DNA of 64,000 bases from Ancistrus triradiatus (Eukaryota > Chordata > Actinopteri > Siluriformes > Loricariidae), in NCBI GenBank assembly GCA_025084515.1, contig JAJAGP010000365.1:1-64000 (forward strand). The letters are read 5' to 3'. Position 1 is the stretch's first letter, and every line of letters starts with the position of its first letter. Of the stretch, positions 32,918 to 43,757 are shown one piece after another. A model generated the notes under the pieces. It saw only the letters and a list, made by a program, of their open reading frames with translations. It was not told where the DNA came from and did not search any database. The position numbers and the translations under genes are program-made.

Positions 32918-34014
32918 CACATCATGTCACATTCAACATATCTCTTTATATAGTCATTGTTTTCTCTTTTTTTGTTTTTCTTTTTATGTTCCTTTTATTT
33001 ATTTATTTATTTATTTTATGATTTAATTTCTATATTTAGATTTGATTTAACTCTATGTTGACACATGCACTTCTCGTACTAGGTGATTAAATGATTCTGA
33101 TTCTGATAAAATGATATGTTGTGGAACCTCCACATCAAATTATTTATTACTTAATGTAGAGGTAATATGCTTTTGGTCACTTTTGTGTCCTTTTACATTA
33201 CACTTTTTAAAAAGTGAAACCACACAACTGATTTTGTCAAATAAACAATGCAATCTAGGATGCAGGTTTATTTTCAAATAAGATGCTTTTTGCAAACCAT
33301 CTGATTACCCACTTACACATGATCAGCCACACCCTGCTATTAGCTTAAAAGGTTGGTTTTCACTGTCAGTTGGCACTGTGATTTTGGGCAGGTGGTATTC
33401 TCTTGGCATCTGCCAAACCCAGATTTGTCCATTAAATTGTTTGGTGCCAAAGTATGTTGGTTGCTAGAGAGATCCCTTTCTTTTCCACATTTTAACCCTG
33501 ATTATCCTGTTCATAGTTGCTCTGCAGCCTATCCTGGGATTCACAGTATTTATTGTACTGAAACACTTTAATGTGTATTTATTCATAATTACTTGTAGTG
33601 CATGATCTTGTGGTACTTTGGAAATTGTGTGAATCATTGATTTATTTGCATTTTGTGCTTTCCTGTATTGTACTGTACTGTACTCGTGTTGTATGATACA
33701 TGGGTATATGTATATGGTTGAATAACAATAAACATAGTTGACTTGTATGTTCTAATGCTTGGCAGCTGAGCACTATCATATATGTAGACATGTCTTCTAA
33801 GAAGTGACTTCTGTTATTTCACACACTCTGCTGACAAGCAGTGGTAGTAGAATGGGTTGTACTAACCACCCCAGTGACCCTTAATACGACAAAGTCAGTT
33901 TAGCAATTTCTTGCTCTGCCCCATAAACAAAAGTTATTATGTTCCTCTAGTAAATTCAGCTGAAACTAATTCAGTTACAGTTAAGTATTGATAGCATCAT
34001 GACTATTAACAATA
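32918..34014. other. No gene seen
   Basis: AT-rich with a (TTTA)n stretch around 32995-33015. Nothing else recognised. Confidence 0.45.
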
Positions 34015-34325
34015 CAATAACCATGGTTACTATAAACTACCATGGTAAAATCATGGTTATTTTTCGTAAGGGAGTATAGAATCATGGTTAACTATACAAT
34101 ACCCATAGTTACTATAAACTATAAGAGTAAAACCATGGTTAATTTGCCCGAGGGAGTTCATGTTAAAATAATAGTTAATTATCCAATAACCTTGGTTATT
34201 ATAAACTACCATAATAAAACCATGGCTGAATCACAGAATACGCATAGTTACCATAAGATACCTCAGCTGTTCGTGGTAGAGTCAGGGTTAAGTATACAAT
34301 AACCATAGTTACTACAAACTACCCA
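34015..34325. repeat. Irregular tandem repeat with CCATGGTTA motifs
   Basis: The block CAATAACCATGGTTACTATAA and variants recur at 34015, 34097, 34184, about 34236 and 34297, with spacings of roughly 82, 87, 52 and 61 bp. Each block is partly palindromic (ACCATGGT). No coding role. A SINE insertion interrupts the last unit. Confidence 0.75.
34311..34325. repeat. Target-site duplication of SINE S2, left copy
   Basis: ACTACAAACTACCCA, identical to 34619-34633. Confidence 0.93.
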
Positions 34326-34618
34326 GGGCGGCACGGTGGCTTGGTGGCTCGGTGGGTAGTATCGCCGCCTCACAGCAAGAAGGTCCTGGGTTCAATCCCA
34401 GGGTGGAGCGGCCTGGGTCCTCCCCGTGTCCGCGTGGGTTTACTCCCACAGTCCAAAGACATGCATGTTAGCTTAATAGACTACACTAAAACGGCATTGA
34501 CTTGAGCGTATGAGTGACTTGTCTTGAGATAACCTTGTGTATGGATGTAACTTTGTGTGTGTACCTGAACATGGCCACTGATGCTGATAGCGACGTTAAA
34601 TAAATCAATAAACAAACA
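34326..34618 (+). mobile_element. SINE S2 with perfect 15-bp target duplication
   Basis: Starts GGGCGGCACGGTGGCTTGGT and ends with an A-rich TAAATAAATCAATAAACAAA. The head contains GTAGTATCGCCGCCTCACAG and the B-box-like GGTTCAATCCC. Perfect 15-bp direct repeats flank it, the hallmark of insertion by LINE machinery. This fixes the borders of the S2 family at about 293 bp. The duplication comes from a unit of the tandem repeat at 34015-34325. Confidence 0.92.
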
Positions 34619-34633
34619 ACTACAAACTACCCA
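34619..34633. repeat. Target-site duplication of SINE S2, right copy
   Basis: Same 15 bases as 34311-34325. Confidence 0.93.
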
Positions 34634-34814
34634 ACATTAATGCAGGACCATAGTCATGTTCCATATAGTGGAAAGCCTTCTCAAAAGACTGATCTCCATG
34701 CTAATACCCATGTTTTTTAATGTCATTTTTGGTTGTGTACACCTGAAACTGAAAGTCCATCGTTGACGAAAATGTATGGCCAGAGAACATCCAAAATCTG
34801 GCAACACTTACACC

Positions 34815-35117
34815 CTTAGCGGTTCCTAGTAGACGAACCCACCCGTCTGTCCGGTGATAGGCCGAGCGCGCTCACGTGGCCGGCGAAGCTGCACCATTGT
34901 TTCCCCGTCTGACTGAACTGCGTTCGTGCTGCTCCGTGGATCTGAGTGCAGACGCGTCTTGCAGGCTGGAGGAAAAAAGCCCAGCACCGTCCTGTACTGT
35001 CACCAGTGCAAATCTCACATGTCTTCATGATATATCTTTTATCTGACGCTTGCATGATTCAAAGAAACGGCCCTGATCGATCCATCAGCTTTGTTTTAGG
35101 TCCTATAGAAATGAATG
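34815..35117 (+). promoter_or_regulatory. CpG-rich patch, possible promoter and first exon
   Basis: 34815-34960 has the densest CpG content outside the minisatellite (GGTGATAGGCCGAGCGCGCT and ACGTGGCCGGCGAAGCTGC). Downstream, ATGAATG at 35111-35117 is followed by a perfect splice donor GTAAGT (35118-35123), and TTTGTTTTAGGT at about 35090-35102 is acceptor-like, so 35101-35117 could be a tiny exon or the end of a first exon. No TATA box is clear. I do not recognise a protein, and the ATAGAAATGAATGG phrase may itself be repeat-derived. Confidence 0.28.
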
Positions 35118-35123
35118 GTAAGT

Positions 35124-36211
35124 ACATCCTTTCATTCTTTAACATAATAATCATCATCATCATCATGCACACATTGCCTGGTCCGCAGTGGCAGTAATGC
35201 GTTAATGAGTCTAGATAATTAATGTTGAGCACAGGTTGCTTTGTTGGAGCTGGGTTTAGGTGTGTTCTGTGCTCCTGCAGTGCTATATCATGCTGAACTC
35301 TCAGTCCTAATGCAGCAAGCCATTAGGAGATGGTAAATATTAAAATGTGTAGTACTGGGCCATTAAATGTAACCAGTTTGCTTTAATGTCTGTGGTCTAA
35401 TATGAAATTATTGTTTTTAATTTGTCGTGTCTAATAATACTCTACATGTCTGTGGAACAATCCTGATATATTAATGAGTATACAATCTTGGGTTTTTGCC
35501 TCACTTTTGTCCTTTTAACGTATTAATGCCATTTATTTATTAATGTTTTGCCCCCAATATGAGTGTATCAGTGGACCAGATCAGATTTTAGATTTCAAGA
35601 AATGATATTTATCGCCAATAAATATATGTACATGTTTAGTTTTTTTAAGAAATTGACACAACTAAGTAATAGAGAAAAAATATTAAAAGCAGGCTAAACA
35701 AAATATGGCATTTCTCCATGATGCTCGGAATAACCTGTGAGTCGATTACCATCTAAAACGGAACCACAGAGCTGCTGAGATAAGAGAAACACTTAAAGGT
35801 AAAAGTTGGTTGAGCCAAGTATTGATTTGATTTAGACTTTGCTGATCACTGTTCTTTACATCATATAGACTGTATATATTATATGGCTTTGGGAATTGGA
35901 TGTCCAATACCTGTGTTTGAGGGACCCGAGTTTGAGTCCTGGTGGTGCTTTCTGGCCAGGTCGAGAGTCACATGCAGGCACGATTAGCTGTCAGGGATCA
36001 TTCCCCAGTAGATAGATGGATCACTTTATTAATCCCAAAGGGAATGTCAAGTTGAAACGGAGACTGCCACTCACCCCTGTGATGCACTGATGTCCCGTCG
36101 AGGGCACACCTCAAACCTGCATGCTCTGGGGATAGGAGTCAGAGCACCCGCAAAACTGATCATGAAAAACAGGGTTAAAGAGTGAAAATAAGTGGTATAA
36201 GATCTGGGTAT
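35124..36211. other. No gene seen; S3 SINE and LINE-tail scrap
   Basis: Mostly AT-rich. 35895-36005 is an S3-like SINE (GAGTTTGAGTCCTGGTGGTG, CTGGCCAGGTCGAGAGTCAC); 36010-36055 (GATCACTTTATTAATCCCAA) resembles the reverse of a LINE 3' tail. Confidence 0.5.
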
Positions 36212-36709
36212 TAGGGGTGCAATGATACCCTCGGTAAACCCTTTGATTGGTTTTACAATACTTGAGTTCACAATGAGATTTTCCTATGATATTTTTATTT
36301 CTGAAGTGTACACAATGCAAAGCAATGCACATTTTCGTGAATAAGTTCTTAAACAAAAAACTGTAGTCCTCTGCAATTAAAATGAATACATAGAAAGGAA
36401 GGTTTAAAATAGCGAATAAAATGTTCTGTTGTAGCTTCAACATATGTTAAATAACTGCCTGAAAACATTCCTTTTTTGGATGAATAACAATTCAAAATAA
36501 TGTGTGCTTTTCTTGAATAGAAATTTCGACAAAAAGAATCTTTATGGGTTGCATTTAAAATAAATGGGAGCATGATGTATGATGTTGCCCTCTGGTGTTC
36601 AGAAAATGCAATTGCATTATATGCCGTATGAAAGAGAACATGCGACATTGCCAGTCTCTACAATGCACATCGTGGCATTTTGGCATCACGAAGCATCGTT
36701 ACACCCCTA
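36212..36709. mobile_element. hAT-like MITE family M1, copy 1
   Basis: Starts TAGGGGTGCAATGATAC and ends GCATCGTTACACCCCTA, inverted over about 15 bases. The interior has CAATGCAAAGCAATGCAC, CTGCAATTAAAATGAA, TTGTAGCTTCAACATATG and the GCCCTCTGGTGTTCAGA block. These recur at 38972-39695, inverted at 42965-43456, and at 45357-45670. The 8 bases on each side (CTGGGTAT, CTGTGAGT) agree at 5 of 8, compatible with a decayed 8-bp hAT-type duplication. Confidence 0.78.
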
Positions 36710-37621
36710 CTGTGAGTGTGCTATGTAATTTCTAAAATCAGTCAGAGCTCAGCTGATTTAAAAAGCTCTAAACTCTTAAATAATATTTCAGATTTCATTA
36801 AGAATATAAACCCTAGAAGTGTTTTCTTAAATCTAGATTAACACTTGTTTGGATTTATTGTTGCTTTTCATCTCAGTTTCATAGATTTTAACTGTTGTCC
36901 TTAAGGATTGGGAATTATTATTGTTTATATAAACTTCACTAAAACCCCTGAACTCTTTTGCCGAATACTTCTGGCCTCAAAATGAAATTACCATGTAATT
37001 AAACATGATTATTGTTATTATTATTCTGTGTAATTTCCTGATTGTGCGAGTCTTTGTGTCTCCTGCGCGTTACATCAGCAGATTAAAAGAGTGTTGAAAT
37101 GCTTTTAAGTCGTAAGATTAAGAAGGTGTAGAACATATGCACATAATCTGTCAGCGTCCTCACATCCTGATTGTGAGAATCAGAGCGAGCCAGACCTCCA
37201 TCACATCTCTCCCTGAGAACGGGCAGCTGTTTCAGGCAGAGCTCTGCTGTTCTGCTCCGTCCCCGGGGAATCGCCTCCTCATGTAATGAGGAAGCATTCT
37301 CAGAGATCACGCAGGGCCTCTGGCTGATCCTCCCCTCACTGCTTTTAACCACCATAACAGACAGTAATCACAAATATGTTGTGCTGATCAAACAGGATGC
37401 ATTACATAGTAAGCGTGTGATGATGTACTAGTAGGATGTTTTAGGTTGAACATTTATAGTTATACTGTTTATAAAACAGATATCTGGATATAGAGAGATG
37501 ATTAAATCACACTTCAATTCAATGAAATTATGCTCCCGAATTAGTACTTGTGTTTGTGGTTTCAGGATAATCTTCATGATGTTGATCAAATCAGACATTT
37601 TGTTTCACAAATCGTAGTTTT
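36710..37621. other. No gene seen; GC-richer patch 37130-37340
   Basis: The patch contains CTGTTTCAGGCAGAGCTCTG and CCCCGGGGAATCGCCTCC and matches nothing else in the window. The minus-strand frame 37083-37355 covers it but has no recognisable motif. A conserved noncoding element or unrecognised exon is possible. Confidence 0.35.
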
Positions 37622-38872
37622 ACCTCCACTGATTGTGCAAGGTCTCCTACTTAGAAAGATGAGAGAGGTCCATAATTTTCATCATAGCTACACTTCAACT
37701 ATGAGAGACAAAATGAGAAAAAAATTAATTTAATTGTAAATCATGGTGGAAAATAAGTATCTGGTCACCCACAAACAAGCAAGATTTCTGGCTCTCACAG
37801 ACCTGTAACTTCTTCTTTAAGAAGCTCTTCTGTCCTCCACTCGTTACCTGTATTAATGGCTGTTTGACCTTGTTATCTGTATAATAAATACCTGTCCGTA
37901 GCCTCAAACAGTCAGACTCCAAACTTGATCCCGGTGGTTCAAAATGATCATGACAATGGTGAGCAAAAATCCCAGAACTACACGGAGGGACCTGATAAAT
38001 GACCTGCAGAGAGCTGGGACCAAAGTAACAAAGGCTACCATCAGTAACACACTACGCCGAGAGGGACTCAGATCCTGCAGTGCCAGGCGTGTCCCCCTAT
38101 CATGTGGTCAGATGAAACCAAAATAGAACTTTTTGGGAACAACTCAACTGGAGGAAAAAGAATGCTGAGTTGCATCCCAAGAATACCATACCTACTGTGA
38201 AGCATGGCGGTGGAAACATCGTGCTTTTGGGCTGTTTTTCTGCAGAGGGGACAGGACGACTGATCCGTGGTAAGGGAAGAATGAACGGGGCCATGTATCG
38301 TGTGATTTTAAGCCAAAACCTCCTTCCATCAGTGAGAGCATTGAAGATGGAACGTGGCTGGGTCTTCCAGCATGACAATGATCCCAAACACACCGCTCAG
38401 GCAACGAAGGAGTGGCTCCGTAAAAAGCATTTCAAGGTCCTGGAGTGGCCTAGCCAGTCTCCAGACCTCAGTCCCATAGAAAATTTGTGAAATCCATGTT
38501 GCCCAGCAACAGCCCCAAAACATCACTGCTCTAGAGGAGATCTGCATGGAGGAATGGGCCAAAATACCAGCTACAATGTGTGCCAACCTGGTGAAGACTT
38601 ACAGGAAACGTTTGACCTCTGTCATTGCCAACAAAGGTTATGTTACAAAGTATTGAGTTGAACTTTTGTTATTGACCAAATACTTATTTTCCACCATAAT
38701 TTACAATTAAAAATTCTTTAAAAATCCTACAATGTGATTTCCTGTTTTTTTTTCTCATTTTGTCTCTCATAGTTGAAGTGTACCTATGATGAAAATTACA
38801 GACCTCTCTCATCTTTCTAAGTAGGAGAACTTGCACAATCAGTGGCTGACTAAATACTTTTTTGCCCCACTG
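37622..38872 (+). mobile_element. Tc1 element, family T2, internally deleted
   Basis: Right end CTAAATACTTTTTTGCCCCA then CTG, followed by TA at 38873-38874. The left terminal repeat is truncated: recognisable sequence starts with CTCCACTGATTGTGCAAGG. Subterminal blocks (GATGAGAGAGGTC, CATCATAGCTACACTTCAAC, CATGGTGGAAAATAAGTAT) recur inverted at the right end. A second, shorter family copy with the same internal deletion joint is at 41010-41325. Confidence 0.9.
37930..38656 (+). pseudogene. Tc1 transposase pseudogene (family T2)
   Basis: The region encoding the first helix-turn-helix is missing: 5' leader sequence joins straight to RTTRRDLINDLQRAGTKVT, the second DNA-binding part. The core retains WSDETKIELFG (38103-38135), VKHGGGN, HDNDPKHTAQ (second Asp) and SPDLSPIENL (Glu). 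About 80 bp are missing between RRVPL and the first Asp block. Frameshifts occur after GCTTTTGGGC and after the Glu block. The family stop is TGA at 38654-38656. Not functional. Confidence 0.9.
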
Positions 38873-38971
38873 TATATGCTGTGGCAGTGCAAAAGTCTGA
38901 GATGGCTAATGAAAATGCTTCGGTTTTGCATTTTTCTTTAAACGAATACAGTGTTTTCCATTACAAATCAT

Positions 38972-39695
38972 TAGGGGTGTAACACTCTGCTCATGATTCA
39001 ATTCAATTCACGATACTGAGGTCACGATTCGATTTTCTAACCATTATTCAATAAAAGGCGTTCCTGTAATCAATGCAAAACAATGCACCTTTTTGTCTAA
39101 GATATTAATAAAAAAAACTGTCTCCTGCAATTAAAATAATTTTATTATCTAGAAATATGAATAACTAAGCACTATCTTAAATTCAAATTGAGACCCTGTT
39201 ATTGTGCTGTTTGTATAACACCTTTTTGTATTAGTTGTGTGTGTGAAAAAAAGCACCATACAAGTAACTTTAAACATCCCAAATCCCTTCGGTTTCCATT
39301 AGAGAAGCTATGAAAGAAGATATGCCGTATATGATGCATGATTGCGCCCTCTGGTGTTCAAAGAATGTAACGAGATTATTAGATGACCAAAGTGAGAATG
39401 CAAGTGATATCTCTGTGATGACATCATGACATTGACACACATAACTGCTGAGAGTATCATTGGAAAATATCTGTAACTGTAAAAATATAGATGTCTGTGA
39501 TTGGATAGTGTGTTTCTCTATAGAAATTCACTCTTTTGTAATGTGGCATCCTTGTGAAAGTCAAACCAGCAACTTCTCACATCCGTTCTTTATCACACAG
39601 TCTGCATAGTGACACACAGATTACCAACCCTGCTAAGGACTATTACCAGCCATGAATAAAATAAATACTGAGACGTGCCTCATTGTTACACCCCA
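38972..39695. mobile_element. hAT-like MITE family M1, copy 2
   Basis: Starts TAGGGGTGTAACACTCTGCT and ends CCTCATTGTTACACCCCA. It shares the GCGCCCTCTGGTGTTCAAAG, TCTCCTGCAATTAAAAT and AATGCAAAACAATGCACC blocks with copy 1 and carries an early CACGATTCGATT block missing there. At about 724 bp it is longer than copy 1. Confidence 0.75.
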
Positions 39696-40964
39696 GAACC
39701 CACTGCGAACACAAATATTAAAATATTTCAACAAGGAAATGCAGAGAAGAACCGATGTAATCAAACCTAATATGATCTGAGTTGCATCTTGGTTTTTTCA
39801 TGAACTTTTTTGAGGTTTAACAACAAGTGTTCCACTTAACCCAAACTTATTATCTATAAGATTACATAAATAATAGGTTAATCATTATAAAGCAGGTCTA
39901 GGGTTAAGTATGATGAGTCTTGTTGAGTGATTTATGAGGGGAATTGTTTGTGTTTTTTACAGAAATCTGAACTCTCATTCTTCGTATAAGGTAAGAATTT
40001 GTATTTTTTTTTTTTGCGGGTTTTTCTAATAGAATTGTATTCTTAATATCATTAATTAATTCAGCTTGTTATCCACTTGATCCACTTTATTCCTGTCCAT
40101 ATTGGCAGTGGATCAGCTCTGATTTTTAATCTTGGCCTGAATTGTCTGGTTGATCTGTTCCCATCGATTGTGATTGGGAGTCGCTAGTGTTCAGTCTTTG
40201 TCAGACATTTGCATTTCAGGGTCTGTTGTTTTTGAAATAATATTGAGACAGCACTGTCTCAATATTATTACTGTGTCCAGTATTCCTAAACTCCTATCAA
40301 TCTTACATATATTTTATTGGTAATACTGTTATTATTGATGTTTTTTAAATAGTTTGCATGGTTTAAACCGGGCATGGTTGTGCTGTTGTGATGTGATGTG
40401 AAAGATCCCCTGGGGGTTTGCTTTGTGGTGCTGAGTTTTTGACAGACAATTGCATTTTACTATCTGTTGTGCTGGAAAGAATATCCCTTTGACTCGTGTT
40501 CGCCTCCCAGCTGAGTGGATTATCGTCTGTCAATACAGATAATTGGCTGTCTTCAGAAAGCAGTGCCTCATATAGCTGATCATTCTTTTGCTGTTTGTTC
40601 AGCTTGAGACTGCATTTGTCATTAGGAGGAAAGTTGATATGATGTGTATTAAGGTGTTCTCCTCAGGAAATTGGTTTAGATCCTCGGTGGCCTTGCGCGG
40701 TGATGGATTGCCATTATTAGGATCTGAGAAGTTCTGGGTATGATACGAGCTCCTGTCCGAGACACATTAATCCTTTAGGGGCTCAAATGCATGGTAAATG
40801 TGTCTGCTGTGATGCAATAGTCCTTCACCCTTAGAGGTCTGTGGCTGTTTTTGTTTTGGAATGTGGGTTTATACTGTGTTGAACTGTGAAAATGGAAATG
40901 AAAGGGATTCATTTCTTTTCAGCTTAGCCTGGCCAGTATGACCTGCTAATTGATACTGTCAGTT
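39696..40964. other. No gene seen
   Basis: Apparently single-copy. A short inverted repeat at 40232-40270 (AATAATATTGAGACAG facing CTGTCTCAATATTATT) is the only structure noted. Confidence 0.45.
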
Positions 40965-41010
40965 TAGGGGTGTAACAATACACTGTGCTCACGATTCGAT
41001 TCGATTCACA
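40965..41010. mobile_element. hAT-like MITE M1, left end, interrupted
   Basis: TAGGGGTGTAACAATACACT then CACGATTCGATTCGATTCAC. The sequence CTACGATACTGAGTTCAC resumes at about 41325 after a T2 fragment, matching the order in copy 2. The remainder of this M1 copy decays into unrecognised sequence after about 41400. Confidence 0.7.
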
Positions 41011-41325
41011 AATTTAATTGTAAATCATGGTGGAAAATAAGTATTTGGTCAGCCACAAACAAGCAAGATTTCTGGCTCTCACAGACCTGTAACTTCTTCT
41101 TTAAGAAGCTCTTCTGTCCTCCACCCGTTACCTGTATTAATGGCACCTGTTTGACCTCGTTATCTGTATAATAAAAGCCCGTCCACAGCCTCAAACAGTC
41201 AGACTCCAAACTTGATCCCGTGGGGTCCAAATGATCATGAGAACGGTGAGCAAAAATCCCAGAACTACACGGAGGAACCTGATAAATGACCTGCAGAGAG
41301 CTGGGACCAAAGTAACAAAGGCTAC
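41010..41325 (+). mobile_element. Tc1 family T2 fragment with the shared deletion
   Basis: Matches 37732-38038: AATTGTAAATCATGGTGGAA through CCAAACTTGATCCCGTGGGG to GACCTGCAGAGAGCTGGGAC. Both copies jump from the 5' leader to the same internal transposase point, so they descend from one deleted progenitor. Neither end has a terminal repeat. It lies inside the M1 element that begins at 40965. Confidence 0.85.
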
Positions 41326-41571
41326 TACGATACTGAGTTCACAAATTGAATACATTCAAAGTAAAAGTCTGAACCCAATGTTTTAAACACAATGAGCCAA
41401 AAAAGTTCTTTTTTTTATCAATGACAAAATGTGAGCAGTGATGACAGAGTACTTGTCCAACGTCTCCAGGGATTGTGCACTGATTCATCAACTAACCATC
41501 GTGCAGAATATGAATATGAAACTTCGGGTGTCAGCTGTCCATGACAGGCTTAAACAAGCCAAGGTTCCAGC

Positions 41572-41720
41572 TAGGGGTGGGTGATATGGTAAAAATGTTA
41601 TATCATGATAATTAAATAATCTTTCACGATACCCGATATTTATTACGATACATGTGATTGCAGACAAAATGCATCAGTAGTAACAGATTGGCAGGCAAAG
41701 ATGTAACTTATTCATGCCAA
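41572..41720 (+). mobile_element. hAT-like MITE family M2, left part
   Basis: TAGGGGTGGGTGATATGGTA and TTTCACGATACCCGATATTT, then ATTACGATACATGTGATTGC and ATGCATCAGTAGTAACAG, all shared with 60481-60787 and 63834-64000. I cannot find its right terminal repeat. Confidence 0.65.
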
Positions 41721-42481
41721 CTTGGAGAAGGGTGATTAGGATGCAATTCAACTTTTAGCATACTAGTTTGGTATTTGTGAAGTTATTCAAACGACCCATA
41801 GGTCTCTGTTTTAATAGAATTTGCATAAACATTTTTTGTTCTGACATGTATGACTGCATCAGCAGGTGTAACTGCATGGTAGGCATTTTATTAACAAAGC
41901 TTTGAGTTTCAGACATGATGCTTGACGGCTGGACATGAGGACTTTCTCAGTCCTTCCTCTTTCTGTTGTGGATTTTCTACTTTTTGGAGCACATCAGCGC
42001 TATTGTGGCTAAACACCAGGCTTGCTGAGCCTGCTTTTATCACTGTTACAGATTGTTCTTCATCTGCTCTATTTCAGTGAACAAGTTCCAACATAATATG
42101 GTAATGTTATTATGTAAGGATTAGTCCACCATTACAGGCCTTACTGTGCCCATAGTGTATTATAAAGTCTGTATTTTATACTCAGGTCTAAAATGCATAG
42201 TTGTGTTTCCTAACAGAGGCATGGCTCTAGTGTAACTAATTGTTCATTTGCAACTTGCATGCCCCCGATAAGCATATTTAACGCACGTAAAAATATAAAA
42301 ATTGTAATGAAGCATGTTAAAATAAAAACATATAGCAAAACAGAGTTAGGAGTGATTGTTTTTCAGGGTTTCCACAAATATAAAATGTTTAAGCCTGATA
42401 TAGGCTATGGTATTAGAGAATAACATAAAATAACCTGGAATGATGTCAGTCCTCAATGGAAACTGTCATTATTGGACTAAA
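41721..42481. other. No gene seen
   Basis: AT-rich; may contain the unrecognised remainder of the M2 element. Confidence 0.4.
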
Positions 42482-42800
42482 CTGATGCCATGTAGGTGTC
42501 ACATGTGGTGCCCCTGGTCTGGCATGGGCTATAGACCCAGTCCCATTGTCCCGAGAGACTCTGAAGCCCCCAGGTGAGGCAGAACATAAGGAAGATAGAA
42601 ACTAACTCCTTGACCTGGGATGGTTCCTGGCAGCCAGAGTCGTTGCCAACTCGCAACTTAAACCTCATTTTGCCAGAGGTGGAATGCAAACCAGTGTAGC
42701 TCAGTGGAAGAGTGGTACTGAGCTGCCCTGGTTTGCATCCTGCCTCTGGTGAAGTGAGGTTTGAGTTGGCGAGGAGTCACATCAAGAAGTTTTGTACTAA
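42482..42800. mobile_element. Two S3-like SINE copies head to head
   Basis: Left copy, minus strand, and right copy, plus strand, form an inverted repeat. GGTTTGCATCCTGCCTCTGG (42729 onward) faces CCAGAGGTGGAATGCAAACC (42673-42692), with similarity continuing through GTTTGAGTTGGCGAG / CTCGCAACTTAAAC. The 36-bp spacer holds TGTAGCTCAGTGGAAGAGTG, an excellent tRNA-like A box, and the B box is GGTTTGCATCC. Not a functional tRNA gene. Confidence 0.65.
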
Positions 42801-42964
42801 GTCCACTTGTTTAGGGCTCTTCCTGCTTACGACTGTCTCCAAGGCTACCGGGCCCTGCGATGTTAGCAAAGTAAGGCATTTATATGGATCCAAAGATCAC
42901 ACAAAATGCTTCTTTATTTGTGAGTGCCTGATTCGTATACGTATTTATGCATACTTGACTCAGT

Positions 42965-43456
42965 TGGTCTAATGAGCTGTGCGTCATCGAAGTTATGCGT
43001 TCTTGTTTATTATGCCATCTAATGCAATTGCATTTTTTGAGCACCTGAGGGCGCAGTCATATATGATGCTCACAGACACATTCTCAGTGAGACTCTAATT
43101 TCTTTTAGTTGCAGGAGGCTAAAGGTGATTTTTGTTTAAAACACCTTACTTTGAATTGCTATTGTTTAGAAATTAAAAGGAATGGTTTCATTTGGTTATT
43201 TAAGATTCGGTGAAGCTACAATAGAGCTTTTTGTTTGTACGATTTTAAGGTTCCAGTAATTTCTTATAATTGCAGGGGAGTAAAATTTCTTGTTTAAAAA
43301 CTTATACTTGAAAATGTGCGTTGTTTTGCTTGTTTACTCTTCAGAAATATAAAACGAATGTCTTTTATGGAATGTAAAGTCGTTAATCGTGAGAAAATCG
43401 AATCGTGAAATCAGCGTCATGAATCAAATTGTGAGCAAAGTGTATCGTTGCACCGA
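42965..43456 (-). mobile_element. hAT-like MITE M1, inverted copy
   Basis: Reverse complement shows ATACACTTTGCTCACAATTTG, ACGATTCGATTTTCTCACG and the GCGCCCTCAGGTGCTCAAAA block. The terminal bases are eroded on both sides (GTATCGTTGCACC at the right). Confidence 0.65.
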
Positions 43457-43614
43457 TATTTATTATTATTATTATTAATTATACAGGTTTCTATGAGAGC
43501 GAGTGATTGGGCCAGTGTTCCTCTGAATGGTTCCTGATCAAATGTAACCCTAATATAGTTATTATCTTGTGTTTTATTGATAATTTCTACATTGGTGAAT
43601 GTTGACAGTTCTCT

Positions 43615-43757
43615 AGCTAAGGCTCTCAGAAGGTTGTAAGTTCAAATAGCAGCTCCACCAAGCTGCCACTGTTTGGCAATTGAGCAAATCTGTTAACCCT
43701 TAACCTCTGAACCAAGTTGCTTTGGTTAAGGGCATTTGATAAGTGATATAAATGAAG
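43615..43757 (+). mobile_element. SINE S1, decayed
   Basis: CAGAAGGTTGTAAGTTCAAA (B-box remnant), CCACCAAGCTGCCACTGTTT, GGTTAAGGGCATTTGATAAG. Head deleted. Confidence 0.6.

Noticed and set aside
34946..35030. Frame with YCHQCKSHM near the CpG patch, hinting at a zinc-binding Cys-x2-Cys
   Set aside because: Too short, stops after a few residues, and no matching second pair of Cys/His; likely chance.
42693..42760. tRNA gene suggested by TGTAGCTCAGTGG and GGTTTGCATCC
   Set aside because: No acceptor or anticodon stem closes and the block is repeated in inverted form; it is a SINE head.
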